Source of the DNA: Lineus longissimus
Taxonomy: Eukaryota; Nemertea; Pilidiophora; Heteronemertea; Lineidae
Direction of reading: 5' to 3'
Assembly: GCF_910592395.1 (NCBI RefSeq)
Contig: NC_088310.1
Location: 19,535,501 to 19,599,500 of the forward strand
DNA: 64,000 nucleotides
The notes beneath the pieces were generated by a model, which saw only the letters and a program-made list of their open reading frames with translations, did not search any database and was not told the DNA's origin. Numbering within the stretch: position 1 is the first letter of the stretch; every line of letters begins with the position of its first letter. Both the position numbers and the translations under genes were made by a program. Positions 46,131 through 58,048 of this stretch are shown piece after piece.

Positions 46131-46474
46131 TTAAAGGGAACTGGAACCGCCAAGCCAGTTCGTATGACCTCGTTTTCATTTCCCGCGTATCGGGTGATCA
46201 GAACGAGGCATGAATGAAAAAAGGCACCTAGCTGTCAATCATTGAGTGACGTCACTACTATGGAATTTACTACAAAAACTCATGAATGAAAGATCGTATG
46301 ACTCACGTGATTCTCACATGATTCTCAATAATAACAAATTGAACTGCGCATGCTCGGGCACTGGGGGCGGAGCTACAAATCTGAACTCGAATAGGAAGTT
46401 GGAAGTTTGATTTTCTCGGGCGGTGAAAGTCGAAAAGTTTAATAAATCGCTCGGCGGTTCCAGTTCCCTTTAAT
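46131..46474. mobile_element. MITE with perfect inverted ends at TTAA
   Basis: The left end TTAAAGGGAACTGGAACCGCC is the exact reverse complement of the right end (46,454-46,474). The 344-bp element has no frame of note. TTAA at both edges suggests a piggyBac-type target site; a TA duplication with ends starting AAGGG is the alternative. Perfect 21-bp ends suggest a young copy. Confidence 0.82.
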
Positions 46475-47342
46475 TGTTTCATTTATTCATATTTAATAAG
46501 TTACCAGACCATCATACAAAAATATTGTGCCACTTTCAAAACCTGTGCAGGATGACATATTGGCCTACGACTGTACTTTTTCACATTGCAACTGGCAACC
46601 AACTATCAAGGCAAATGTCAGTGTTAAGCTTTGTTCAGTCTGTAAGTCTGTTCAGCATTCAAACCTTTGTATAAAGTTGTACATTTCTGTGTTTGTAAAA
46701 ATCATTGACCCCGAATTTAGGATAGCATTCTGCTTAGCTTCCCTTCATATTAGGCTTCAGTTGTACCTGACGTCGCACAGCACTGTGAGTAATTATGCTA
46801 GCTATTGTGTTGAACTTAAAGCTGGCTCTCCCTGGTTAAGTCATATCCTCTGTTTGTTCATGGACCTTGCCTGCCACTGAAATAGTCACATAAGTTTTGA
46901 TGTGCATTTCATTTGATGTCATAACCAGGCTAGTTGGAAAAATCAGTCACCTTGACACTGTATCCCTATTTGGGATTTTGCGGGACAAAATTGAATGGAG
47001 AGGTCTTTTTACTGAACCTTGGTTGAATGAGCAATACCTTGTGTACAGTTACACCATTAGCTAAACTAAACTTAAGTGTGAACAAGCTATTTAATTGGCA
47101 TTTCAGAGCCAGATTAGAATCTGCTAATTGCTAAACATGGTTAAGTTTGCATTGTAGACCAGCTTGATGATTCCCAGGCCATGTTTTGTCGCCAAGGTGA
47201 TTTGACGTGGGTGGCTTATTTTGACATCAATCTTCCCATGTCTGACGTCATGGAATGGGCCGCCCTCCTGGGACCCACCTCTGTGTTTGACACTTCCTCG
47301 TTCCTCCATTACGTCTTGGGAATCATATCTTCACTTGAGAAA
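46475..47342. other. No supported gene
   Basis: No exon or repeat that I can support. Confidence 0.5.
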
Positions 47343-47842
47343 GATCTGAAAAGCAGTTCGATAAGTTACATAATCAATCACAGTGCACAAGGCAGTCATT
47401 TGTAGATATATTCCTTGTCTTCATGCTGTTGAGAGCTACTTATTGATAAATAAAGTCATATTTATCCTATATAGTTTTCCATTAGTCATGTCTGTACTAA
47501 CAGATGTGTTGGATACTGTATCACTTTGTAGTGGAATAGATTATTCACCCTGAGAGAGGAATCACCCATTAAGAATATTTGCCCAAGAAATGGCTGGGAG
47601 ATCCACATGTAACAGCAAAAAGCAGTTTGATATATATTACATAATTAATCACAGTACCCAAGACAGTCATTTGTAGATATATTCCTTGTCTTCATGCTAT
47701 TGAGAGCTACTTATTGATAAATAATGTAGATGTATTGGATACTATATCACTTGGTTGCGGAATATGTATTCACCCTAAGAGAGGAGTCGCCCATTTACAC
47801 TATTTGCCCAAGAAATGGCCGCGAGATTCACATGTAACAGCA
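47343..47842. repeat. Tandem duplication, about 230-270-bp unit
   Basis: TTGTAGATATATTCCTTGTC followed by CATGCTRTTGAGAGCTACTTATTGATAAATAA occurs at 47,400 and 47,671. GGATACTRTATCACTT and TTTGCCCAAGAAATGGC also occur twice. A 40-50 bp segment is missing from the second copy. Confidence 0.85.
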
Positions 47843-47939
47843 ATTCGTCACAAACATCACAATCCGAGTTTGCCACAATCAGACTATCACACCCTGAAGG
47901 ACACGTGAGGTTGTCTCCGTTCAGATTTGCCATCTTGCC

Positions 47940-48975
47940 AAGACAGTGAGACCATGCAGAATGAATCACGTCTGCCATTGGTACTGTCTTGCTAGCATGG
48001 TGAGCAAGGTGAGACAGTCACAACCAAACCGAATTCGACCTGGTACCTTTATTGTCTTCAAAATATGGCCAGAGACAAGTGACAGTCACAAGTTGGCATG
48101 GTATCTCCACTGTCTTGCAGTGGGAGAGTCGAGACAATACAACCAGACTGAATATGCCTACGACCGCTGTCTTGTACATGAGACAGTCACAACTGCACCA
48201 AATCTGGTCTGGCACCTCTAACATCATGCCAAAAAGGTGAGAGAGATGAGACAGTCTTAACTCTTGCAAACACCGTTAAAGAGATGAGGGAGTCACAACC
48301 AGATAAAATACGCCCTTCCTCCATCCACCATCTTGCAGACACCATAAGAGAGACGAGACAATCACAACTAGACCAAATACGGCCTCCATCCACCGTCTTG
48401 CAGACACCATAAGAGAGACGAGACAATCACATAAAGACCAAATACGGCCTCCATCCACCGTCTTGCAGACACCATAAGAGAGACGAGACAATCACAACTA
48501 GACCAAATACGGCCTCCATCCACCGTCTTGCAGACACCATAAGAGAGACGAGACAATCACATAAAGACCAAATACGGCCTCCATCCACCGTCTTGCAGAC
48601 ACCATAAGAGAGACGAGACAATCACAACCGGACCAAATACAGCCTCCATCCACCGTCTTGCAGACACCATAAGAGAGACGAGACAATCACAACTAGACCA
48701 AATATGGCCTCCCTCCACCGTCTTGCAGACACCATAAGAGAGACGAGACAATCGCAACTTAGACCAAATACGGCCTCCCTCCCTCCACTGTCTTGCAAAC
48801 ACCATAAGAGAGACGAGACAATCGCAACTTAGACCAAATACGGCCTCCCTCCCTCCACTGTCTTGCAAACACCATAAGAGAGATGAGAAAGTCACAACCA
48901 GACCAAATACAATCTCCATCCACTGTCTTACAAACACCATAAGCGAGATGAGACAGTCACAACCGGACCAAATAG
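47940..48975. repeat. 65-bp minisatellite
   Basis: The unit (…CCGTCTTGCAGACACCATAA, GAGAGACGAGACAATCACAA, CTAGACCAAATACGGCCTCC…) repeats about nine times with few changes from 48,330 to 48,960. More degenerate units extend left to about 47,940. 65 is not a multiple of three, so minus-strand frames re-enter the same phase only every third unit; the resulting repeat peptides are artefacts. Confidence 0.95.
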
Positions 48976-49258
48976 GTATAGTGAGACTGGTTACTCACTC
49001 CTGCAACTTGACATTTCTATGTCAACTGTGCCACCACATCCCTCCTGAGCTGTCTCTTTCATCACCTGCTGAGACTGGTCACAACCTCCAAATGTCCTGG
49101 AAAAGTGCTCATGCAAACTCGGGATACCATACAACTGATTAGGTTGTACCTAGTACAGGACAACTGGTCTTGAAGACTCATACAAAACCTTATTTGGTTT
49201 GGTTGTGACTGTCTCGTCTATCTCATCATTACAACCCTGTCCCTTTAGTATGTGACCA
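48976..49258 (+). repeat. Non-tandem segment shared, inverted, with 56.8-57.1 kb
   Basis: From GTATAGTGAGACTGGTTACT through CCTAGTACAGGACAACTGGT to CCCTGTCCCTTTAGTAT, this segment matches the reverse complement of 57,120 back to about 56,800. In both places it adjoins the 65-bp minisatellite, but on the opposite side. Confidence 0.85.
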
Positions 49259-51254
49259 CTATAAGATGTTTTTTCAGGGTGACAAATATTTCTGAAGTTT
49301 CGAAATGCCTATTAGAGCTTTTTAATCAAAATTCATAATTATCTTCATTGTGGGCATGTTTTATTTATAATCTCAATCTGTTTATAACAAGAACTATGCA
49401 GGCGTTGTCCATGTCCTATTACACTTTATTGACTAGCCCCCATCTCTTGGTGTACGACTCATGTCAATTTCATAAGGAGCCATGGACAAAGGGTTCAAAC
49501 TCGCTTCTCGCGAGACCCGTGATAGGCATTCCACGTGGCGTCCGGGGAAGGCATGGGAAATACGTCCACGAAGTTTTTCACAAAAAGCTCGATTTTCAAG
49601 AGAAATAAAGCATATTTCTGCAAAACGATCAAACGAGTATCTTTGGTAAGCATACCTCGACATTTTCAGTTCGTTCTGGGCAAAACTTTTAGATTGACAG
49701 AGCGTAAAAATGCCACGATAAAGTGATGCTTCACTCCGCCGCGTGCATCATGCGCTCCGGCCGCCAAATTACTGTGAACTCCGCTCATCCCCGTCCAAAA
49801 GTTGGTCTGATGACCGAGTTCTAATGTGCAAGGCTAATGAGTGTGCGTCCTCCTCAATTAGCAATCCAGCAGGATGGAAGATACCAAATGACAGTGCAAT
49901 CGGCTCCCCGCCTCCTTATGAGACAAATTTGGTGAAATTTTTACAGCACCTTCTCTTTCGGCAACTCGGGCTATTACCAGTCCGTTTTTCAACAAATTTT
50001 CCAAACTATTTATTTATTACTTGAATAATTGTCCCTTCCTCCTACTGTCCTTGATACTGTGAACGTCTTAGATGAACGACAAGCGGTTGAAACTCGGCAG
50101 TTACTAAGGGAGAGGCAAAATGTATCTATAGCTTTCTTCTTTTTGGTCAATGCCGAGTTACTGTAAATTCGGCACTACCCCGTCCACTAGAGGAGATACC
50201 GATAGTCTTCAATGAAGTTGACTCATGTCTGTCTTCTCTCTTTATTTGCAGATCAAAGGCCAGAGAAAAGTTGTCCCGTTGTGAACACTATAGCGTCCTA
50301 GAGAGAATCTCCGTCCTATTTGTCCAATGGACCAAAAAAGTGAGGAGAGATTATATGTATACATATATACATATATACCATCAAAAACATACTTGAATGA
50401 ATATAAGTGAATGAGTGCTTGTCCGAGATTTCTTTACCATCCTGTCTGCGCTGATTAACCATATCGTAAATTGCCATCCTAAAATTTTGTTTGAAGCCAA
50501 ACTCGTTTATATCTTTATTGCATGTTTTTTTTTCTAATCTGTATCTCTCGATGTGGTTTGATAGATTAATTAACTCGAAGGGAAGCGTCATGGCTTCAAA
50601 GCATAGAGCCTCTTGTCAGTCCTCCGGCCCTCCGTGGCCCCCGACCCTGTATTAGATGTAACTAACATCAATACTTGACTCCACTGTTCGAAATTCTAAT
50701 CTCTAGTGTCAATATGGCCCAATGTGACATGGGATGCATCAACATTTTACCCTTCCTTGCATGTCACATCGCTGTTAATCACACCAAACATAGCATTTCC
50801 ACAGTGGAGGCGTTATATGACACTCAGAAAGCACCTCTTATACAGGCGAGCCTGGTATACGATTCTCATGTATATTCTTGCACACATTTAAAACTTTGTT
50901 TTCTTTCCTGTCGTTTCAGTATATATACGTTGACGCCGTCCATACCTTGCCTCTTCGTCCAACTCCGACTCCATCCACCACAAATCGCAACCCGATTTCT
51001 AAGTTGTAAAACCAATCGTTTTTCATCTGTATTCATGTTCACTAACTTTGAATAAAACTTATTTACTTATATCTATTCTTTGCATATCATTGTAAAAGTT
51101 TCGAGGGGAGCGCACAACGAGTCGGTAATCATGGATGAAAGACAATTACTTTATAGTAATTCTTTTCTCTTGTTGAAAATTAAAATCCACTTCTCATTCC
51201 TGAATTGTGGTGTCCACTATGGCATTGTTTCCATTTGATTCTTCCTGCGATTTT
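49259..51254. other. No supported gene
   Basis: No convincing exon. A possible acceptor (TTTATTTGCAG ending at 50,250) precedes a very short frame that stops after 11 codons; alone this is too weak to call. AATAAA occurs at 51,051. A short ATATGTATACAT repeat lies near 50,352. Confidence 0.4.
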
Positions 51255-51475
51255 TTCTTCAAAAATGTTCTAAGTCCACAAATGTCAAAAAAATAATCGA
51301 GCGTGACTTCGCTCCGTAAGTTTATCCATAATTTTTTATCAAAAATACGCTAAGTCCACAGAAGTCGAAAAAAAAGTTGTGCGTGACTTCCCCTCGTAAC
51401 TTTTTTCTTCTTAGAAGTTACGGAGCCAGGTCACGCTCGAGTTTTTTTTTGACGTTTTTGGAGATAGCCTATATT
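51255..51475. repeat. Three copies of a short repeat, the third inverted
   Basis: CTAAGTCCACARAWGTC followed by AAAAAA and GCGTGACTTC...CGTAA appears at about 51,268 and 51,350. The reverse complement (TTACGGAGCCAGGTCACGCT...TTTTTGACGTTTTT) is at about 51,417-51,462. This may form a hairpin. Confidence 0.7.
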
Positions 51476-53770
51476 CCGGGGCCCCCCTTTTTTTCGAAAA
51501 AAAATCCGTCGATCCTGGTTTTCCTTGTCCTGTAGTCGGCTAAATATGGCAATTGCAAACTTCACTTGTTATTATTATGTTCAATGTTTAACTATTAATA
51601 CAAGTCTTCAAAGTGAATATTATGTGCGACTTTGTAAGCGGAGTTGTCAGATTCTTTGAGTCAATTTGCTGAACAACTTATGTTATACCATGAAGTGAAT
51701 TGCGTAAAGTATTCAATGTATTATGCAGGGTTTAAGTTCGATGTTACTTTGTTCAAACTGTCGTGTATAAGAGGACAAACGAAGAACTTTGAAACTTGTC
51801 TGATGGCCCTGAATGGCGCAAGCCTATCGGAGTCATTTCAGAGCAGTGTCAAAGTCCTTTATTGACCCTTTTACCAACAATAAACGGAAGTATCATCAAA
51901 CTTAAATATACTGCATCACACATAAATCGCTTACACATACATGGCGATAAAAACATAAGTTGCTCAGCAAATCAACCAACGAAATCTGGTTACTTTGCTT
52001 ACAAACTCATAGCTGCACATAATAATAAACTTTGGAGAAAATGTATTAGTAATCAAGCTAAACATTGAATACAATAACAACCAATGAAATTTGCAACATT
52101 ATATACAGTCTTAAGAATAAAGGTCTTCACGTATTTCAAACCCTTTTTTGTGCCATGCCATGGGGAGACCGCAAGGCTTTTGTTTGAAATCAAATATAGT
52201 TTGAAATACGTTCCCGTAAAATCATAAAAAACCTTTATTTCTAAGAATGTAACATGCCATATATTTGACTATTTTGCTTTCCGATTTCCTCTGCCTCCTC
52301 CATATTCCAAATGGGGAGATATCAAATCAATCAAAAGTTACAAATAAGAAACAAAATTTAAAAATTATCATATTTTTATTATAACTTTTCAATCAGACTA
52401 TATTTCATACAGATGGATTACGGTACATCGCAAAGATGGCGAAATACTGTAAAATCACGTGTATAAGACCCTATTTCATTAACTTTGATACCGGATCAAT
52501 TTTAAAAGTTTCATCGGGTGGTCTTATTGTTGTGAGTTTAAAGTATTTCTTATACACTGTCTGATTTTGTAATCACCGTCAGGGACAGTAGATTAAAAGT
52601 CACTGAAATTGTTTCTTTAGGATTTTAAAAATGCCAACTCAATTGCTGATCAAGAGTTCTCCAAGGTAATTGAGGTTTTCGTCATATAAGCAATATGTTT
52701 GACCCTTATTAGGCAACGTGAATTCATAACCCTCTCCCCCATCATATTTCGTTTAACAATGTATAAATTCTAAAGAAACAACTTCGTAAACATTTGAACA
52801 TGAACATTTGGCCATGACTGACGTAATATTAATCATAACATTCAATATGTATAGGCCTACGTATGTATAGGGTGTCCAAAACTGGTTGACTGTCAAAATC
52901 AGAAATTCCAAATTAAATTGTCCACTTCGATTCGATTCAAACAATAGAACTATTGATTAATCAAATCAGGTTGGCCTGCATTAATCATCGTTCCAATAAT
53001 CACAATCATGTCTGTGAAACTGAACGGTAAAACGCTTTATAGCTAAAGCCCTATATCCACATCAACGATTTACGCTGTGTGGTGTGACAGAGAGTAAAGC
53101 CCATTTTGTGGGACGTTCTTTGAGAAACAGAAGGTCCTAAGTGACATTCACCAAAAATACCATGAAAATAGCACGAGAGGTGCAGACTTTGATCCGAGAA
53201 CGAGTTAATGTTTTTTCTGGTGGTTTCGTACATTGCTTCTAATCATTCCAGTAGAAACTATTTTAATTCTTTGAGGTAAAGCTTTTGTTTCTAGGCATAC
53301 CAAAAATTAAAGACACACTGTTTCATTGTATTCCATTCCTGACAACAAGCAACACTCCGTCGTCTGTCAAAAAGACATATCGTTCTCGATCAAAGTCTTA
53401 CCTCTCTATTGTATTTTCCAAAACAACACTTCAGTGATGGGATACATGATAACTCATTAAACATGATAAAGTACATTTAGGGAAGATTTCGTTTGGGAAT
53501 GGAAACATTTGGAATGTCGTTATGGGACCCGGATTGGTCGCAGTTTAACTTCAGCGTTGGCCTATAGAGGCCTAAACTTTTTTAACCATCATTGAACAAT
53601 GTCTCGAAAAATCAGGTGGAGTAATGCTATGATTCAATTGGACTTACGGCTGAAAAGGCCACAATGGCATCGCGAAATCATTCGTGGGAGACGAAATGGA
53701 CACCATTCATTTGACAGTGGGTCGTCCCTGTGGCATTTTGGGTTTAGTGAGTTGCTTACTGCCAGCTCAG
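51476..53770. other. No supported gene
   Basis: Apart from a 45-bp exon-like piece at 52,621, nothing is supported. TATAGGGTGTCCAAAAC at 52,866 resembles one mariner-type end, but no partner end was found. Confidence 0.4.
52621..52665 (+). other. Exon-like 45-bp segment
   Basis: Between TTGTTTCTTTAG and GTAATTGAGG lies an open 15-codon stretch, DFKNANSIADQEFSK. Such a short piece could arise by chance, and no neighbouring exon was found. Confidence 0.2.
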
Positions 53771-53850
53771 ATCTGTGAGTGGTTTGGTGGTCTAGTGGTT
53801 AGAGCGGTGGACCTATGACCAGAAGGTATTGGGTTCGAATCCCGACGGAA
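53771..53850 (+). mobile_element. tRNA-derived sequence, probably SINE head
   Basis: GGTCTAGTGGTTAGAGCG (box A) and GGGTTCGAATCCC (box B) are tRNA-like. However, the anticodon stem (GTGGA/CCAGA) and the acceptor stem do not pair, so a working tRNA gene is unlikely. It differs from the SINE-like copy at 18 kb. Confidence 0.65.
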
Positions 53851-55878
53851 GCTAGATCTTTTACAAGTTTTTTCAATGAACTTTTCTTAATTTGCAGCCA
53901 AAAACACCAGTTTCAAGAAACATACCCTTTCGTGAAGTTTGCCGGTGTAAGCTTTTTTGGTTGTTCCCCATATTTCAGTGTTTCCAGGCAAAAGATCAAC
54001 ATGGCTTTTAAGGGAAATGTGTCAAATCGTGAAAATATTTATCACTCATTTCCCTAATTGAAAAGCAAAATCACTGTCTCTGTTGACTATCACATACTAT
54101 ATGGAAAAACTGAAATATGGAGAACAACCAAAAAATCTTACACCGGATTCAACAATCTCGGTGGTCCCAACCATGAAGATGATGACAAAATTTTAGTTAT
54201 TTTGATAAATCAAGGGATTGTTTGCAATTAAAAACATTGAAAAAACTTCTCAATTGAGTAAGGGAAGTGGTGAACTTCTTGCTAAATTTTCAAATTTTAC
54301 AAAGTGGTGAACCTTTTCAAACTTCATTTCTAGAACTTTTCATCGATTAGGACTCAGCACTGTTTTGATCAGCAACAGTTTGTCATCATGTTCATGCTTT
54401 GGGCAACAGAAACAATAGTGTGGTTTCACAAGCTTACGTGTTATCTTACGTTTACGGTTTCAAAGCATTGCTTGCAATCGACTTACTTTTCATTCGAGGC
54501 TATACTTCATTAAAGATGAAGTTGCAAATTATCAGCAGGACGAAACACTTTCATTGCGTTACAAATTTTTTTCGAAACGTAAACGTAATCATAGCGCATT
54601 GCAAGCTAAACCTCACTATGATACCTAGTTACACTTGTCAAGTTTATGCTAACCAAATTGAGGATGTCTGAAAGAAGTCATCTTGACGACAAAGGTTTTC
54701 GCATCTTATCAAGATTTACCGACCCGGCCACGTTTAAAGGGAGCTTAGACCAGTATGAGGTTCAGGATATCTCGCTCCAGGTCTACATGGCGTGAATGCA
54801 ATAGATGCTGACATGGCCAATCAATGCGTCAGTATTGAACTTGGCTGTTTTAATGCAGTTTCCATTAGCCACATTGTGGTCTTTGAGCATTTTCTTTTTG
54901 CTTTTATGCTTTTATACTCAAATCAATTTCAAACAGAAGAGGAGACACTGAATGAATCTTTGATACAATGCTTGTCATATTTTTGGAAGTGATACTCTGT
55001 ACATGATATACTAGCATTGGAGATTCAAACTCGTATGCTATCCAGCTCAGATTATAGCATTTCAGCAATAGAAGATCGAAAGGATAGCTTAAAACTGTCA
55101 GTTCTCAGTTCTATAAGGGTTGGGTGTTGTTGTTGGTTTTTTGGAAGGGGGGTGGGCATATTCGGATAGTTTTCAGCTTTGACAGGTGTAACTAAAGTAT
55201 TTGAGAGACATTTTCACAAAATATTGGCCTTGCCTTCAACAAGTCATTGGTGTTTCGCGGAAACGAGCTAAGAGTTCATCCTGGTCGCCCTCCTCTGTCG
55301 AGATTTCGTCTCCCTTTCACATTAGCATCTGGAAAATACAAGATGAAGGAATTTTGAGAATTTTGCAGAGAAATAGATGAGAACAAGGGGATGATATTGG
55401 AGTATAACAAAATTGACCCGAAGGCTGGTTTAAAGGACAATATAGGCAGCAGCTAGGCAGGTAAGATAAAGTTACAAAAAGCCGCCAATAGGGGTCTCTC
55501 ACATCTCACAGTAGGTCGAAATGATTCACGCTTGTACGAGGGACATATTTAGTGCTAATTCTGAAATGACCAAGGGCCCTTACTGTTTATACAAGTCACT
55601 TGAAGATATAGGCCTACATTGGGCTTCGAATGAAACGTTTCACGTGCTCTGCCTTTGCTCGTGGCAACGCACCGTCATACCAAAGACTTGGTCGGAATAT
55701 ACGGAATGGCACCCTCATGTGGAGGTATACATGCATTGGGAACGGCTCTTTAGAATGGCTTTCTTTAGAGGAGACCGCACAACGGTGCCCTCAGTTTGTA
55801 AAACAACTAACTTGCACAAATGAATTTACTCTTCGCATCTCACAGCATCAAATTTAGATGGTTTGGTTTCAGTCTTAC
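53851..55878. other. No supported gene
   Basis: No exon or repeat that I can support on either strand. Confidence 0.45.
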
Positions 55879-55989
55879 CTTTTTATCTTCAATTTCTTTG
55901 GTGAAAATTGAAAAAAACTCATCATGGTGGCTTCCTCCACGTGTTGGAATGGGCGCCTCGCAGAGGCTTCTGGGTGATACCACGTAACT
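55879..55989 (-). CDS. Orphan exon of an unidentified gene
   Basis: On the minus strand, CATGTTTCAG is followed by exactly 37 open codons in phase 0 and then GTAAGACT after AAAAAG. The peptide runs SYVVSPRSLCEAPIPTRGGS, then HHDEFFSIFTKEIEDKK. Good acceptor and donor signals, a length divisible by three, and a sensible mix of polar and hydrophobic residues make it look like a real internal exon. I do not recognise the family. It lies 2 kb downstream of the TSNAX stop on the same strand, so it may belong to the next gene or to a read-through transcript. No partner exon was found within several kb. Confidence 0.5.
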
Positions 55990-56589
55990 CTGAAACATGG
56001 ACCATGAATGGATATTGTCTCGATAACGTATGACATCATTGAGCAACGACTGGTTACAAAACTTCTGCAATCAACTGCACTCAATTTCATCTGCAAAAAT
56101 TTCAAGCTGTTTAATTCAAGGACCATTGTCCATCAAAATCAAAATTAAAGTCAACTGACACTGAGAACGAAATCGACCCTGGTGTAACAGTAACAAATGC
56201 CCCCCTGGAAAAAGTGTCCGGCCCTATTGTAGTCAGCAATATGGTTCTATAGGGACCCTGACCGTCAATAGTTCAGAGAGTGAAGCGCATAATAGAATCC
56301 TTTGTTTCCCGGGCATTCTATCCTAGGACATTTTAAACTTCTACACCGGCCCATTGAAAGAAAACTTGGTATATCATTCTCGTTTGAACCGCGTCTCATC
56401 CTTTTATGCAATAACAAAATCACAAGAGGAATCTTTCTCGATATTTCTGGTGCAATTTTCCTATGGTATGAACACGTTGACTCATGTAAGCAAACCCTAC
56501 CCAAGTGTGGGTAGGGATGAGATACAACGCTCTCCTCTTCAGTATTGTACAATACATGTCACTGATAAAGTCAGAGGCTTGTTCTTAAG
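55990..56589. other. No supported gene
   Basis: Nothing supported between the orphan exon and the minisatellite. Confidence 0.45.
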
Positions 56590-56757
56590 AGATGTTGGTT
56601 GTGACTGTCTCATCTCTCTTATGGTGTTTGCAAGACGGTGGAGGGAGGGCGTATCTGGTCTGGTTGTGACGATCGCATCTCTCTTATGGTGTTTGCAAGA
56701 CGGTGGAGGGAGGGAGGCCGAATTTGGTCTAGCTGTGATTGTCTCATCTCTCTTATG
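56590..56757 (-). repeat. 65-bp minisatellite, inverted short array
   Basis: About two and a half units of the same repeat as at 48 kb, in reverse orientation (CTCTCTTATGGTGTTTGCAA, GACGGTGGAGGGAGGG). Confidence 0.9.
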
Positions 56758-56789
56758 GTTGATTGATATTGGCTGTACCTCGGACTGCC

Positions 56790-57120
56790 TGACATGTATT
56801 GTTCAATACTAAAGGGACAGAGTTGTATAACTGGTGCCGCCACTGTTATGCCGGTATGGTGAGATAGATGAGACAGTCACAACCAAACCAAATTTGACCT
56901 GGTAATGTCCTCTGTGAGTCTTCAAGACCAGTTGTCCTGTACTAGGTACAGCCTAATCAGTTATGTGGTATCCCAAGTTTGCATGACCACTTTTCCAGGA
57001 CATTTGGAGGCTGTGAGCAGTCTCACCAGGTGATGAAAGAGACGGCTCCGGAGGGATGTGGTGGCACAGTTGACATAGAAATGTCAAGTTGCAGGAGTGA
57101 GTAACCAGTCTCACTATACA
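56790..57120 (-). repeat. Inverted partner of the 48,976-49,258 segment
   Basis: Reverse complement of the segment beside the 48-kb minisatellite, including ACCAGTTGTCCTGTACTAGG and AGTGAGTAACCAGTCTCACT. About 60 bp near 56,815-56,850 differs. Confidence 0.85.
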
Positions 57121-57450
57121 TATGGTTGGGGTCAGCGGGACCAGTTTTTAAGGACATTGGGAGGTTGTGACAAGTCCTCCTTCATGCTGGAGGTCTCTAA
57201 ATCTGCTTTCGAGGACATTGGGTGGTTGTGAAAATCGTGCTATATATGTGACCGAGGTCTATAAGACAACTTTACAAGGACATTGGGAGGTTGTGGCCTA
57301 TCTCGTATAGGATAGGGCTTATTCATGAGTTTGAAAGGCCAGCTTTCAAGGACATTTGGAGGTTGTGACCAGTCTCATTCTATGACTGAGGTCAGCGAGA
57401 CCAGTTTTCAAGGATATTGAGAGGTTGTGTCCAATCTTGCTTTTTGATTG
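57121..57450. repeat. Degenerate minisatellite, about 65-70-bp unit
   Basis: AAGGACATTGGGAGGTTGTG and close variants recur about five times, with GGTCAGCGRGACCAGTTTT at two of the unit starts. Confidence 0.8.
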
Positions 57451-58048
57451 TGCTCACTTCTGTACGGTGTTTGCATATTATTTTCAAACATGATGCAGTG
57501 GCTTGTCTTAGATAGTCACAACCTCAGTGACGATCCATCGCAGTAAAGTACTGTAACCATCTTAAGGACACACAGGATAGGCAAGCAATATTATGATCAG
57601 ATGGTACCAACTACTGTCAGATTGGTGACGTGGCATGTTGGCCCGGAAGACTTAAACAATGCCAAAGATTTTTGTAAATATCTTTAATGCTTCTTTCGTT
57701 TAATCTTTGGCTTGGGTACATTGATTACTTGTGCAGTGTTCATCAAACAGTCCCTGGAGAAGCAAACCCGTCAAGTATCCAATGAAGTTGAAATCAAACG
57801 TGGTTCAAGTTTTGCACCTTACATCTGGACAACACAAACTGCTCCCCCCAATATATTTGCTTGACGTTTCAAAGCCCACTGGGTAATATGTTCAAATGAC
57901 ACAAACTTTTTCCTACTTGTCATGGTCTTCCATGTACCATGGATAAGTTGTGAACTGTCTTTAGAGTCAGTGAATTTAGGTCAGTATCCTGGTCAAGAAG
58001 CTTTTGCCAAACTTGAGAAGGTGGGGTTTTGTTTTAACCGTGAGAAAG
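57451..58048 (-). other. TSNAX 3' flank / UTR
   Basis: Non-coding. No AATAAA is visible on the minus strand; ATTAAA (reverse complement at about 57,699) is the best nearby candidate signal. Confidence 0.4.

Noticed and set aside
48187-48940. Several overlapping minus-strand frames with a repeated peptide (SRLSYGVCKTVDGGRIWS...)
   Set aside because: They are the 65-bp minisatellite read in its three phases. The same peptides appear shifted by whole repeat units, which is not how a protein gene behaves.
47940-48975. CRISPR-like direct repeats
   Set aside because: Units are contiguous with no unique spacers, and the DNA is eukaryotic. It is a minisatellite.
50251-50283. Alternative last exon after TTTATTTGCAG
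   Set aside because: Only 11 codons before a stop, no homology and no donor partner; indistinguishable from chance.
52866-53250. Second mariner-like MITE beginning TATAGGGTGTCCAAAAC
   Set aside because: No matching inverted end was found downstream.
53771-53850. Functional tRNA gene
   Set aside because: Boxes A and B are present, but anticodon and acceptor stems do not pair, as in tRNA-derived SINEs.
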